Assembly: GCA_933228895.1 (NCBI GenBank)
Contig: OW121853.1
Location: 126,872,133-126,936,132 of the forward strand
Length of the DNA stretch: 64,000 nt
Direction: 5' to 3'
Origin: Platycnemis pennipes
Taxonomy: Eukaryota; Arthropoda; Insecta; Odonata; Platycnemididae
Positions 47,781 through 59,519 of the stretch are shown here, piece after piece; position 1 is the first letter of the stretch, and each line of letters opens with the position of its first letter. The notes beneath the pieces are model-generated. The model was not told where the DNA came from, ran no database searches, and saw only the letters and a program-made list of their open reading frames with translations. A program made the position numbers and the translations under genes.

Positions 47781-48432
47781 ATAGATATATTTATTGATGT
47801 GCATGATGTTGTAGATCTTATAAGTAAGCAAAAGTTAGAATATGATTTATTTCTAGCTTTACTAATAACATAATTTTAACAGAGAAGTTTAGATATTAGT
47901 TAAAGCTGTGCTCTGTCTCGTAGCAGGAAGTAAGAGCGAGACTGTATCTTGAACGTGTGTAGAGGTGGCGAATTGAGGATGGCAGAAGAGGTACCGTATT
48001 CTACGCGTGAACAGTGCTGACAAAAATCTCAGTTCTGGTTTTCTGGGGGACCAGCGCACAGTGGGGCAGAATCACTAAAAGTTGGCCAAAATTGAAAAAA
48101 TTGCACGATTGCTTTGAAAATTTGTATACCAACGTTTATGAAGATCAATACACCAATTCTAATGTTAAATTTGAAAAACAAATATACCTTTATATTTATT
48201 GTGCGAAAAAGTGTATTAAATATCATTAAATATTGTACTAACATGAACACTCACATGCCAATGTTTTTGACGTCGCTGAAAACAAATTTGAAGTTGTTTG
48301 CAAAATAATAATTATTGCAAATTTTGAAGCAACGAAATAATTATTTTATCATTACATTGGAAATAAATAGAAAGGCCCTTTTTTGGAAATTGCCGAAAGA
48401 ACTTTTCATTTTGTACCTGTGAATATATGCAA

Positions 48433-48735
48433 GGTTAAAATTTAGGTTAAACCTCTTAAATAAATTGGAAACCTATTCGTTACATGATGATGTTAGATAT
48501 GTAAAATAAGAACCCCTGCGTATTATGCTAGGTTTGATCAGATTAACAAGAATAGAGAGATAGATTGTCGTACCGATGGATGTAAAATTTCATTTTTCCC
48601 GCGTACTATCAGAGAGCGCAATAGGCAGTCTAGCAAAGGGATAGGTAAGTGAATTATTATTAGAATAGTCCGTAGTTCATGATGCATGCAATGACAACCA
48701 ATAATCCCTTTCTTATTATGTAGATACTAGCGGAC
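48433..48735 (+). mobile_element. CR1-like LINE fragment, subfamily with tagatactagc end
   Basis: Matches the part of the copy at 58754 that covers the ORF2 C-terminus and 3' UTR (gcgtattatgctaggttt, gatagattgtcgtaccg, ttattatgtagatactagc). Frames are broken. Confidence 0.65.
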
Positions 48736-48739
48736 ACTC

Positions 48740-49920
48740 CAGCAAGTCAATGGCTTCGTTATCCGAATACCTCAATTTTTTCCGCGGTAGCTTCCCTTGA
48801 CTTGTTACGATAGGGTCTGATATGATGAAGGTTTTCAGGATTCATATTTTAAATAATATTATTATGATTTTGTTACGCACTTAAAAGGGAACATAAGATT
48901 TTTAAAGCCATTCTGTTGAGTTACATACATATTATGAAGAATACAAAGCTAGTTAAACCAGAAATGTTTTCTCATGTGCAACACTCCACAGACTCGATGT
49001 AGAGTATAGTGTATATTAAATATTCAATAAAAAATGAGTTAATAATAAACATTTTAAAGTAATTATCACATAAAAATGTTGAAAGGTCCTTTATGATTAA
49101 GGTAGGAATTAAATTAACGCTCTAAGGAGTAAATTATTGAGAATAATTTAGTTGAAATTGATCTTTTACCTGTCATAGATTTTCTTTTTCCGCCATCTTG
49201 TTTGTTATTATAGTCGCCTTGGATACGGCATGCTGCTAGCGGGAAATCAAGGGAAAAGAAGGAAGTCAGGGAGAGTGTGCGCACCAAGGCATGTTAGTAG
49301 CGGGAGAGATAAAACCAATGAGTTGTCCGTTGATGTACATACCTACCGTGTTTACTGAAGCTACTCAGTATTTTTGTTCAAAAAACTCGTATGAGCAGTT
49401 ATGAGCAGCGGATTTTTTTCAAATTCGTTAGCTCACATCTTCAGCTCTGGCATGTCATTAAAATTTTGGCACGATTTTGCGCGGTTCTATTACTTTTCAA
49501 TCAATTTATATAATATTTTAGTGAAATATTGAAGAAATTAGCATTTGAAATATTCAAATTTTGCCGAAGTTAGCTACGTTAGTTCATTTTAGCATTAAAA
49601 ATTTTAATTAACCAGACATTCATGCGGCGATTCCATTTGACACATTTTATTTTTGTCAAATAACTAAGTTGCAATGCTAATTTGTATTTGGCATTCTGCA
49701 TCAGCGCACTGAGTCTGAGGGCACTTGAGCGCTGCTCGTCTTTCACTTTGACAATGCATTGTGGGAGGATGTGCATGCCTACCCTTCAGTCTAGTGCATT
49801 TTCTAACAGTTCGAACATTAGTCTACCCAATGTACTTTGAAGCATAAGCATTGGAGTAACTTCATTTTTTTAATTTTGGCCAGCTTTTTGGGATTTTGCC
49901 CCACTGTGCAGCGGGTTGGT
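48740..49920. other. Stretch without recognised gene
   Basis: AT-rich, with short frames only. Confidence 0.35.
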
Positions 49921-49929
49921 CGCACATTC

Positions 49930-50882
49930 ACGCATTGCCTGTCTATTGTTGAGCTCAGAGAAGTTTCATAGGTAACACAATTTCAAAACACTATTGCCTT
50001 AGTTTGCATATCATTACGTCTTACAACGTTAGGCTATTTGCATTAGCCCACGAGCAGGTTTGTTCCGAAATAGCGCTTATCCTCCGCAGGATCTGTGTCA
50101 GTTGCGAAAAATGACATTGAATGTAAATTTGTAAAGGCGCGTTTACACGTAGCAGTTGACTGCCATGATAGTAAACTGCTAACAACTGTTAAGCCCTACT
50201 CGTATGTGTAAATAGCAACTGCGAAGTGAGTTCATGTCGATAGTGGACACATGTCGAACACTATCGATCATAGTTCGAGCTATTAGCAAAGTTGTAGCCC
50301 GTCTACTTTCCAGCTGAAATGTATCCAACGCAATCGCAACAATCGCCAACGTAAAGCAATACACGACGGAATTTGGATATAATAACATGGATATCCCTCC
50401 CCAAAAGGGGAGATTCTTCTCTTTAAAGAATGGGAACAAAAGATAATCGTCAATGGAATTTAGTGCTTGAAGAATATCATGAAAATTAAGTATCAATCAC
50501 TATTGAAATAACACGCTTTTTATTTGTTATGAAGTCTAAATAGCGGCTTTCAGCTGCATAGAAGTTGGTGCAGATGCATCATAGCAGTAGCGATATAGAT
50601 ATATCGCGCATCTCGCGACTGTCATAGCAGTCAACTCCTACGTGTAAACGCTGCTAAAGGCGTCAGCATATGTCAAATGTCAATCTTCGGCATCGAGTAC
50701 AAGAGCCACGTCATTGATATAGAGAGTAAATAGAAGTGGACCTGGGATAGAGCCCTGAGGAACCCCTTTAATAAGTGATTTGAAAGAAAGGACACAGGTG
50801 CCGTTCTTTACACCTTGACTTCAAGAAGTGAGATAAGATACTAACCAGGGAATAACCTATAAAAGCTCAGGACTTTGAGTTG
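49930..50882 (-). pseudogene. LINE reverse transcriptase fragment split by a MITE
   Basis: Right of the MITE the reverse strand reads WLVSYLTS, then [20 protein letters not shown] and [16 protein letters not shown] (RT motif B region), and ends LTYADA, where the usual YADD active site has its second Asp changed. Left of the MITE it continues HFSQLTQILRRISAISEQT, SWANANSLTL and, after a frame change, TKAIVF, the expected next RT motifs. The two halves join once the 520-bp MITE at 50135 is taken out. The copy is 5' truncated near 50882. The clade is not certain: Jockey- or CR1-like. Confidence 0.7.
50135..50654 (+). mobile_element. Harbinger-like MITE, copy 2
   Basis: A 520-bp element flanked by TAA (50132-50134 and 50655-50657), with inverted ends around gcgtttacacgtagcagttg. 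It is homologous throughout to the copy at 29494. The central hairpin (ctcccc and ggggag) occupies the same place as in copy 1 but with different bases. The terminal repeats are clearer here than in copy 1. Confidence 0.8.
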
Positions 50883-51600
50883 TTAATTTATTTATTTGTT
50901 AAGATATGTACTTGCAAAAATGCGGATGGTACCGGGAAAGGAAGTGCCGATGGAATACTCTGTTAATGTTGACCGAGGGGGGATCGTCTACGATTGAAAA
51001 GATCCCCCAAGTGAACTCCTGAACTGCAGCATCTTATTATGAATAGGGTGGAGTGATGATGTAGTTCTGCGTCTATTAGGAGACAAGTGTTTATCCCCAA
51101 GTGGGAACTCCGGAAGGGAGGAGTATATGGTAGACAGCTTTCCTTCGTCTATGGGTGTCTCCAATTTCTGGATCACCCACTTTATGATCCTACCGTTGGT
51201 ATATGGTGGATGCTATTTTGATTTCATCAGCAGCAAACGAAAGAATTTGCTATCAGAACCATCGCGTCGATAAGACTGAATCTTAATATTTATTGCTTCA
51301 TCCCTTGTGTTTTTTATATTTCCTACGCAGTTCTTTTATTGATTCGCTATTCCTAAGTACTAGAAGACTTTTCTGGGAAAAACTTTGGTGACCGTGTAGA
51401 AAATGAGAATATCAATCTAGTCTTATGCATTTTCGGTCTTGCACACATATGCTTCATCGGAACAAACCCCGAGGCGTGCAACCTATCTCTTCACCTCCAC
51501 GTTGGAGACTCCATTCAGAATCATCAATGGTACTTCCATATCGGCCAGCTAATATCGCCTTGCACCTTGGACTGGACCGGCGGCTATGTCCTCCTTCGGG
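50883..51600. other. Possible decayed reverse-strand coding sequence
   Basis: Reverse-strand frames such as 51176-50988 (KLETPIDEGKLSTIYSSLPE) look coding-like and may belong to the upstream part of a LINE, but no motif was recognised. Confidence 0.2.
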
Positions 51601-51601
51601 A

Positions 51602-51703
51602 GAGCACTTCAGCCTGTCGTATTGAGGCACTGTCCTCGCCTCCTGCCCTTGCCTTTGTCGGAAAAGCACCCGCCTTAAATTCAGCTCTCTGTTGCTAGTC
51701 CTC
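51602..51703 (+). repeat. Approximately 100-bp direct repeat, copy A
   Basis: Homologous to 52602-52698 (shared cacccgccttaaattcagct). The two copies bracket the LINE fragment at 51876. Confidence 0.7.
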
Positions 51704-51875
51704 TCCCACGTTCTTCACTGATTGTGAGACCAATTTCGGATTGATTGGACCTAATGTTTCATGTTGAGGGGTGGACGCATTTTCAAAAGTATATCGTGCG
51801 TAATAGTCCAGTTATCAGCTCGCACAGGAAGTTTCTCCTTTTCATGAAGTTCCTAGTATCTATAATGTGGAAGAA

Positions 51876-52585
51876 GCTCACATCTACATTTACACGATAC
51901 CCTGCAAGCCACCACGAGGGTGTGTGGCAGGGGGTGAAGATCACCATGCAACTACCGTCCTGCAAACAAGCAACTATAGGGACTCTTCCAACTAGATTGT
52001 TGATATCTATAGTATTTAAGGCATTAATACATGCATCATGCACTACAGACCACTCTAAAATATTTCACCTACATATCCCTTTGCTAATCTGCCTATTCTG
52101 TTCTCTGATAGTACGGGGGAAAAATGCAGTTTTGAATTAATCAGTACGACAATCTATCTCTCTAATCTTATTTGTCTGGTCGAATTTAGCATAATACGCT
52201 GGTGTTTTTGATATGTTCCTAACTTCTTCAGTAAAGTTATCCGATTTAATTTCTCTAATAGATTTAATCCGTACCTTAACCTACGCTCTGATAATGATTC
52301 CCACCCTAATTTTGTATTAATTCTGATACACTACTCAAATTATCGTAACACCTTTTGACGAACCTAGCTGCTCTACGCTGCACACTGTCTAGTTCTCTGA
52401 TCAAACCTAATTCATTCGGATCCCATACACTGGCTGCATACTCAAGATGGGGCCTAACTAGTGAAAAGTAACATCACTCTTTTGTCTTCTCATCACATTT
52501 CCCAAGTACTCTTTTTATAAATTCTAGCTTTCTCTTCGCACGGCCGCATATTTCCCGGATGTGTCTTCCCCTCGATAAATCTTTA
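51876..52585 (-). mobile_element. CR1-like LINE 3' fragment
   Basis: Begins with the reverse 3' end (cacatctacatttacacgat, then gagggtgtgtggcagggggt). It runs through the 3' UTR into the ORF2 C-terminal part, where the reverse strand encodes the region that in other copies reads YAASVWDP (tcggatcccatacactggct). Frames are broken. Confidence 0.75.
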
Positions 52586-52601
52586 GTGAAAATCTTCGGT
52601 T

Positions 52602-52698
52602 GAGCACTTCAGTCTGTCGTATTGAGGCTTTGCCTCGCCTCCTGCCATTGCATTTGTCGAAAAACCACCCGCCTTAAATTCAGCTCTCTGATGCTAGC
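52602..52698 (+). repeat. Approximately 100-bp direct repeat, copy B
   Basis: Partner of 51602-51703, in the same orientation about 1 kb away. Confidence 0.7.
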
Positions 52699-52699
52699 C

Positions 52700-53889
52700 C
52701 AAACACACAAGGTCACACTCAAAACCCCACGAAAACTCACAAACCACAAGCCCTCACAAACAAGGTCATACCCTAGCGTCGTGGAGTAAGTAGCAATATC
52801 CTGCGCTGTGATGTGCATCATTTTTCACCCACTAACGTAGACACAGGTAGCAATCATTGAAATGAGAGGTGGGAAATGTTTTTCTCCGAGAATATTTCAC
52901 TCGAAACCCTGATGTAATATTTGCGCGACTGTAATCCATTTCTGGGCTCTCTTGAGAAATAGGCGACAAATCTGTTCGCTCGACGCCAAGTAGCGGAGAC
53001 TTACTAGTGCGCTGCGGAAGTGCATGGGAGTCCCAGAAAAAAAGGCAATCTCACTGTCAGACGAACTTGAGAAAGAAAGAACCTGGAAGAATGACTTCCA
53101 CTCCGGAGAATGACGCCAGGGGTTCTCGAATGGGGGACACCCTAAAGGGTCTCTCGGCCCGTGTCTTAAACGCGGATGGTCACGGGGAAAATGTGGTTTG
53201 ACCTGAAGTACAGAGCCGGTGTAAGAAGCGGATGGGAGAAGAATCGAACAAATAAACCGCTAGAGTGGGATTGGAGAACAAACGCCATTGAGTCTCTCTT
53301 GAGCTCGGATTCCAATTTGGCGTTTGCAATTTCCTCGTTCGAAAACTCCATCTCCCCCGATCGTCCGTCTCAATGCGATAGATATCTCGCTTGCGAGGGG
53401 ACCCAGCTGAAAAGATCGACTCTCGCAGATCTTGCACATGATAGTGCATATTGGTTTGAGTCGATATGCCCAATGACACTTACGACGAAAGTTTATCGAT
53501 GGGTATGATGTATGAAATCACGTTCAGATCAAGTAGGGGGTTATAATATTCAATTTAAATATAATTATAAAACATTCCAATTTATTTTGTGTATTTCGTT
53601 CGAAAATACTCTACCAGAGAGTTGGTGCAAAACTTGTAGGTAATGTAATTTCGCAAAACATAAGTTTTTTTTGCAAATTGCGCGATAATAGTGTATTTTG
53701 CAAATAAGGCATTAATTATCCACATATGGGTATAAAATTTAAACTCTGAGCCTCTGTAAGGGATTGTGGAATAAGTGACCAACCGTGAAGAATACAGTCA
53801 GGTGATAAAACTCAGTGAATTACTCTTTGTTTGCGCTGTAGTCTTGTATTATGCCTAGGAACCACTAATTCCTCATCTGCAATTACTCA
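52700..53889. other. Stretch without recognised gene
   Basis: Overlapping open frames of about 100 codons occur on both strands near 53176-53508. Neither has a recognisable domain. Confidence 0.35.
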
Positions 53890-54425
53890 GCACCCTGAGA
53901 GCCCCCGGGAGGGTGTGTGGCAGGGTGTGAAGATTACCAAACATGCAATTAGTATACTTAGTACACTTACCACTTAGTACATTGCCACTTAGTACATTAC
54001 CACTTAGTACATTGCCACTTAGTACATGCGGCTAAGACCTACAATGCTACTTCTTCATGGAAACGTGTGAGATACAAGAGTCGCATGTAACTACATGGCT
54101 AGTGTGTACATAGTAATGAAGGGATTATGGTTAAGTGGTTTCTTGTAGCACTCGGTTCAATAGTTAATGTCTATTAATTCATCGATCCTGTCTGTCGTGT
54201 GGGGTATAAATATGTTAGAAAGTCAGCTTCAAATTTCTATGATCTCAATTCTTCAAGTAACTGAAATCTTGCGAACAACCTTCTAATTAATATAGGTTTT
54301 CTCAGCCACGCTCTATTGGACGAGCGATCCTTTCTCTATGTTCAAAGTAATTCCTAATAAACGCGCCGCTTTCTCTCTCAGCACTCGCATCAAATCTTTA
54401 TTAATTGGATCTCATATGTTATAGC
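53890..54425 (-). mobile_element. CR1-like LINE 3' fragment with internal minisatellite
   Basis: The reverse-strand 3' end (gagggtgtgtggcagggtgt) leads through a diverged 3' UTR to a C-terminal coding relic near 54300-54400, where the reverse strand gives AARLLGITLN-like sequence. A 15-bp tandem repeat has expanded in the 3' UTR. Confidence 0.6.
53956..54028 (+). repeat. 15-bp minisatellite
   Basis: Five or so copies of cacttagtacattgc with single-base variants. Confidence 0.85.
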
Positions 54426-54429
54426 AAAA

Positions 54430-55790
54430 ACATGTCTAGATGGTAGACAGGCTTTTTAGAGGGTAGAGAGTACTTTGGCTTTTTTTATATTCTGGGCTCC
54501 TGGTAACTGTGAGAAATTACCACCACTAAGGATGGGCAACTGATAATCAATAATTCAATTGAATGCCCAAGTTTCAACCTTATTATTCACAAATATATCT
54601 TCACTACACCAAAATAAACTCATAATGCAATGTTAACCTTCCAACGTCAAGTTATTTGCTATTGATTGACAAACAATCCGTTTTTATAAAGCTTGTTGCT
54701 AAAGTAAAACCCAGCCAAGGTCTGGAATAACTTTTACTCTGTAATGAAGAATATTATAAAAATAAAATAAAATACAATGAAGAATATTTTTCAACGCGGC
54801 GAAATAAATGAAATGAATGGCTTTAGTTTGGGCTTTAATGACGGTAAATTCAGTTTTATAAATACCCATTGTTATCCCCTCTGTTTACTCTCCTTTGTGT
54901 GTAATCGTAAAAGGTTACGCCTCCTTCACCATTTCTTACAATTAGATATGTAATCAGACAACGCGATTGCAGGACCCACTCCTCTAACAATGACAAAGCG
55001 TCCTAGAAAACTCTCCTTATTCCCGCAATACTTCCCTCAACTTACAGTGACTTCCGAATCCGGGGGCTCTATCTGTATCCATTAAATATTAAGGAATTTA
55101 CTGATTTTATTTCATTCCTCTCCTTGTTTGTTTTTAATTCAGATCAACGTCTACTTGCTCCATAAAGGTTTGGCGACATTAAATAGCTCTCATTTATCTT
55201 TGTGCTACTTATGCAGTCCGTACAGCCCATGTATTTCATTGCCGAAGCAATGCGTACCCAATCAAATTCCCGTTACACACTTAGCAAAAATACGCAATCA
55301 GCGTTTCAGTTCGGGAACTCCGTCCCACTATTCTGAGTTTTTTTTCACGGTTTCTCGTTCTCAAAATCACGAGAAGAGTTGGTTGAGTGAAAGGGGAAAA
55401 TCGTTCTCTTGAGCATGGGGAAAGAACGTGTCCGCAGCGAGCCGACATCTCGCTGGGCTGCCGGGAAATGAAATGAAGCCGGCGGCGGCGTCAGTTGTTG
55501 GTTTCGTGAGCCGGCCGGATTCCCAGAAGATGAAATACTCTCGATCAGCTTGCTTGCGGCCAATGATTGCCATCGCATGCAAGTGTTCCACGCCATCTCA
55601 GTTGCTCAAAATAGTCATTAAAATAAAACAGCATTGTAAGAGAAAATGCACTCAAAGGAATGATGTTAATTTTGGTTTAATGTAGACATGGATGCCTTGT
55701 GTCCTTCAGCAAATGCCAGTGCTTCTTTTTCTCTGTGATGTAAGAGGACATGTTATTTTTTCAATGTCCTGTAAGAATGAAATTACAGTC
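54430..55790. other. Stretch without recognised gene
   Basis: AT-rich. Overlapping frames near 55345-55685 on both strands are unrecognised. Confidence 0.35.
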
Positions 55791-55795
55791 CTGCG

Positions 55796-55850
55796 AGCAA
55801 ACCTAAATCATTTGGATCCCAGACACTGTACGTCCTAGGTGGGGCCTAAC
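55796..55850 (-). mobile_element. CR1-like LINE fragment interrupted by another LINE
   Basis: The reverse-strand coding relic (aaatcatttggatcccagac, ggggcctaac) resumes at 56452 after the inserted forward copy. Confidence 0.55.
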
Positions 55851-55851
55851 A

Positions 55852-56451
55852 GTGCCAGTGTATGGGATCCCTACAAAATCGGTCTAAATACTTGAAAGTT
55901 TGCAGCGAAGATCGGCAAGATTTTTAAAGGGACGGTACGATAACCTTATTAGCGTAACCAGTCTATTAAATGAATTAAATTGGGATTGATTGTCAGATAT
56001 AAGGTTGAAATTTAGGCAATCTCTTAAACAAATTCCAAGACCATATTTTCAGTGATGATGTTAAAAATATTTTGCGGACCCCAACTTACTATGGTAGACT
56101 GGACCATAATCACAAAATTAGAAAAATTGATTGCCGAACTGACGGATTCAAAATGTCCTTTTTTCCTCGTACAATTAGGGATATGAATAACGGTAAATAT
56201 ATCCAATACGAGTGTAGGAATGGATAGCATTGGTAGCTGCATGTTAGTATAAGGACTTGAAGCTAACCCAACTAACAGCATGTGTTTGCATATTTAATTT
56301 GTTATTTTTATCTTTTTTTAAAAAGTGAAGTTTAGAACAGTACATAAATACTAATCCTTTTTATGCATGATATGTAGTGCATGTTTGGTGAGAATTCACC
56401 CCCTGCCACTCACCTTTATGGTGGCTTGCAGGGTATTATGTAGATGTAGAT
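55852..56451 (+). mobile_element. CR1-like LINE 3' fragment, nested insertion
   Basis: Forward copy starting in the ORF2 C-terminal domain (ccagtgtatgggatccctac) and ending in the full 3' terminus with tagatgtagatgta. It closely resembles the 40115-40745 copy. It sits inside an older reverse-strand copy, which continues on both sides. Confidence 0.75.
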
Positions 56452-56690
56452 GTAACACGTGAAAAGTACTCCGCTCTTTTATCTTCTCGTCACATTTCAA
56501 TTACATCTATATCTGCACAATGCCCTTCAAGCCACCGTGAGGGTATGTGGTAGGGGGTGAATATGACCATGCATTCACTATTGACACATAACTAGGCTAC
56601 TAAATGAGATAAATCCTGGCTCTCTCTTGGCTTGGCCATATATTTCCAGGTTGTGTCTTCTACACGATAAATATTTAGTAATAAGTAGTT
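56452..56690 (-). mobile_element. Two nested reverse-strand CR1-like LINE pieces
   Basis: A 50-bp ORF fragment (aaaagtactccgctctttta) is followed by a second reverse 3' end (acatctatatctgcacaatg, gagggtatgtggtagggggt). From about 56630 an ORF fragment of the older copy follows (ttggccatatatttccaggt). The junctions reappear inverted at 59608. Confidence 0.6.
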
Positions 56691-56699
56691 CTTAGTAGT

Positions 56700-57900
56700 T
56701 CAAGAGGCTTAGAAGTTTTCTTAAGTTCATCATAGAATTTTAAGTAAAGGTATGAAATACCTCAGTCCAATGTAGGGAGGACGGGTAAAATTTTCAGAAT
56801 GAATTTTTTGAAAACCACTTACTTGGCAATGAGGGAAATCATTTAGATGATAAATTCATTTAGACATAAAATTCTGTGTTCGAGGCTTAAAATTCGTAGT
56901 AAAATTCAACCTTAATAAATGCGAAAATTCATTTCCCTAACGTGGACCCTCAGAGTCCTCTTATCATTTCGTCTTCAAAGGGCTTGTTCCTTAATGACCC
57001 TTTCTTATTAATCGTAAGTTGGGTGTTCATTTTTATACCAGGCTCTTCTCTTATAAACACTTTTTCTTCATGGGTAAGAATGGGAGAACTATAATTTTGT
57101 ACTGAGTAAAAAAACAATCGAATATGTCCGAGGTAAATAGTAGCATTACTTTGGGCCATAAGAGATTTAGGTTGCGTAAAGAGCAACATTTGTATTTGGC
57201 TTAAAACATCCTTTCATGAAGTATGGAGGTTAAATACCAGATGTAGTACACACTATGGAAAAGGTCCTTGCTATGATAAAGCACATAGGTATTACACTTT
57301 ATTCTCTTGATGATGCTGAGAAAATAATAGGAGTTAAGTAGGCCAGAAGCTGGGCATTTGATGCGATAAGACGAGGGAAGGGAAGGCAATCGCTGACCAG
57401 GAGTGAAGACAGATATTTATGGGAAGTCTTGGGGGGGGCTCGTGTTACACAACGGAACCGTAATTCCTCGCTCTTAATTGCGCAATTTAAGAACCTTGAT
57501 AGCAATTAATCATTTGCCGGCACACCTTTCTCTCTATTTGCGAAACCCCATCTTTATTTTGTTGCTTACAAATCAAATCGTATAATTCCTATTTTCATAT
57601 AATTTTGTTTTCCTAATGGCATTTACTTAATTTAGTCAGTACTCGAAAATTGCATTATGTTTGGTGCATTTGTTATGGGGTTCTCATTAATGATTCTGTT
57701 GGATTAATTTGAGTTACAGACTGGATACCCTTACTCATCTAAAAAAATCACTGGTAGTAGAATCAATATTTCCAAACCAGTGGATCCGGTTTCAGCTCTG
57801 AAATGATCTTTCTCAGCAGTAATGACGTCCTTTTGAAAATACAGCATGGTTATTTTCACTGGAGAATTTTATGTAGTTTACTTTTAAGGAGGAATATCAT
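56700..57900. other. Stretch without recognised gene
   Basis: AT-rich, with short frames only. Confidence 0.35.
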
Positions 57901-57908
57901 GCGTTCGG

Positions 57909-58049
57909 GCCAATGGGTGGAGCTCTGCGTTTCCTACAAATACTGAGTCCATTTTCTCAAGTCAGGGGTGATGCATATATAACCACTTTCTTAAAAGCAC
58001 TCAGCCGATACAATTCCCTCAACCGCAATATCCCGTTTTTGTGTCAGTT
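57909..58049 (+). promoter_or_regulatory. Core promoter candidate (CCAAT, TATA, initiator)
   Basis: ccaat (57910) lies about 60 bp before tatataa (57976-57982). ctcagcc follows 27 bp later at a normal initiator distance, and an exact arthropod-type initiator tcagtt occurs at 58044. A CpG-rich segment follows. The arrangement is that of an insect RNA polymerase II promoter reading right, but no coding exon was identified. Confidence 0.35.
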
Positions 58050-58139
58050 GAGTGTGATAATCTTGAAGTAAAAGCGATCTTGATTGACGCGATTCCAGCA
58101 TCTGAGGTCAAATTAGGTTTAGCACGTGCACCGTGTGCC

Positions 58140-58730
58140 AAGGTGCAACTTCTGACGTGGCCAAGTCCTAATTGTTGGAGCAGCTCGCTGGAGAAAGAGA
58201 CCTCCTCCTGGGCCGGTTGACCTTCTTTCTCTCGCGTTCATTCGCTCCGGGAGAGGCTCTCGCAGCGCAGCGCTCAATTGTGACGTCAGCATTCGATGCA
58301 CGCAGTGACAACACTGCATATTCCTGGATCGGCGCTCATTTGTCTCCCGCAGCGCTTTCGTGCGCCGTTTACGTCTTGCTGAATTTTTAAATTATGTCGT
58401 TCGATATGTACTCTTCCGCGGGACTTCTTGTCCCGGGGCGATAAATTACGTCTCCCCTCCCCTCCCCCCGCCCCGCCGGGCCGGGGGATGGGGCAAACCG
58501 CCCCCCTCGGATGCCATATCGATCGCCGGGGCGAGGAGGCGAGGGCGGTGGCGCCTCGCGCGGCGCTCTCGCGAAGCACGCTCCCACCCCCGCCCCAACC
58601 CTCCAACCCTCTCCTCCGACGATAGACCCTGGGAAATATTCACTCACCGACAGCGGGGCGGAGTGCTGCGCGGCCCGACTAGCGTCCATCCCAGCGCATT
58701 CTCTCCCTCACTTGTTTTCCTTTAAGATAC
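58140..58730 (+). other. CpG- and GC-rich segment
   Basis: A sharp GC-rich island in AT-rich surroundings with many CpGs, C- and G-runs, and a CRE palindrome (tgacgtca at 58281-58288). Open frames on both strands here reflect the low chance of stops in GC-rich DNA. It may be a 5' exon or UTR of a host gene driven by the promoter-like sites just upstream. No protein domain was recognised. Confidence 0.4.
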
Positions 58731-58753
58731 CCGTCCCTTTCGCCATCACTGAA

Positions 58754-59345
58754 GACATTGGGGAAGCACGTTATGGAAATAACTAGTTAGCAAACCGTAG
58801 ATTACGATTCGTAAAAAGGGTTCTAGGCAAATGCGATGAGAAAGTACGAGAAATAAGCTACCTATTTTACAGTTGTCAGGCCTCGTTTAGGATATACCGC
58901 TAGTGTATGGGATCCGTACGAGGAAGGTGTGATAAAAGCATTAGAGCGTGTGCAAAGGAGATCCGCTAGATTTTTGTAGGCCGTTATGATAATTGCATAA
59001 GTGTTACGAGTTTATTATAAGAACTAGGATAGGAGTTGCTATCGGAACGCAGATTTAAATTTAGGCTAAACCTTTTTCAGTATATTCGAAGCTGATTTTT
59101 TTTACAGATGACGTTGGATATATATTGAGAATCTCTGCGTATTATGCTAGGTTTTTCAGATTAACAAGATTAGAGAGATAGATTGTCGTACCGTTAGATT
59201 TAAAATGTCATTTTTCCCGAGTTCCATAACTGAGCACAATAAGCAGTATAGCAAAGAGATAGTTTGATGCAATATTTTAGAGTAGTCTGTGGTGCGTGAT
59301 GCATGCATTAGCTACCAATCCCTTTATTATTATGCAGATACTAGC
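58754..59345 (+). mobile_element. CR1-like LINE 3' fragment
   Basis: The forward strand encodes, with breaks, RFVKRVLGKCDEKVREISYL, then the LEYAASVWDPY-type region (gctagtgtatgggatccgta) and ERVQRRSARF. The 3' UTR ends ttattatgcagatactagc, the same subfamily as 48433. Confidence 0.7.
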
Positions 59346-59365
59346 AAATTAGTTTCATGATAGAA

Positions 59366-59490
59366 ATTGAGGAAACACATAATGGAAATAACTAGTTAGA
59401 AAACCGTAGATTACGATTCGTAAAAAGGGTTCAAGGCAAATGCGATGAGAAAGTACGACATATAAGCTACCTATTTTACAGTTAGTAAAA
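59366..59490 (+). repeat. Direct duplication of the LINE start at 58754
   Basis: About 118 bp (ggaaataactagttag through ctattttacagtt) repeat the beginning of the preceding fragment with few differences, 612 bp downstream. Confidence 0.8.
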
Positions 59491-59519
59491 TAGTTATCAG
59501 TACAGTACTATTATCTAAC

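Noticed and set aside
53176..53508. Opposed 110- and 99-codon frames as a possible gene.
   Set aside because: Mutually antisense, with no domain, start context or splice evidence.
58360..58786. Several overlapping frames on both strands.
   Set aside because: They arise from GC-rich composition with few stops. No frame shows a domain or favoured codon pattern.
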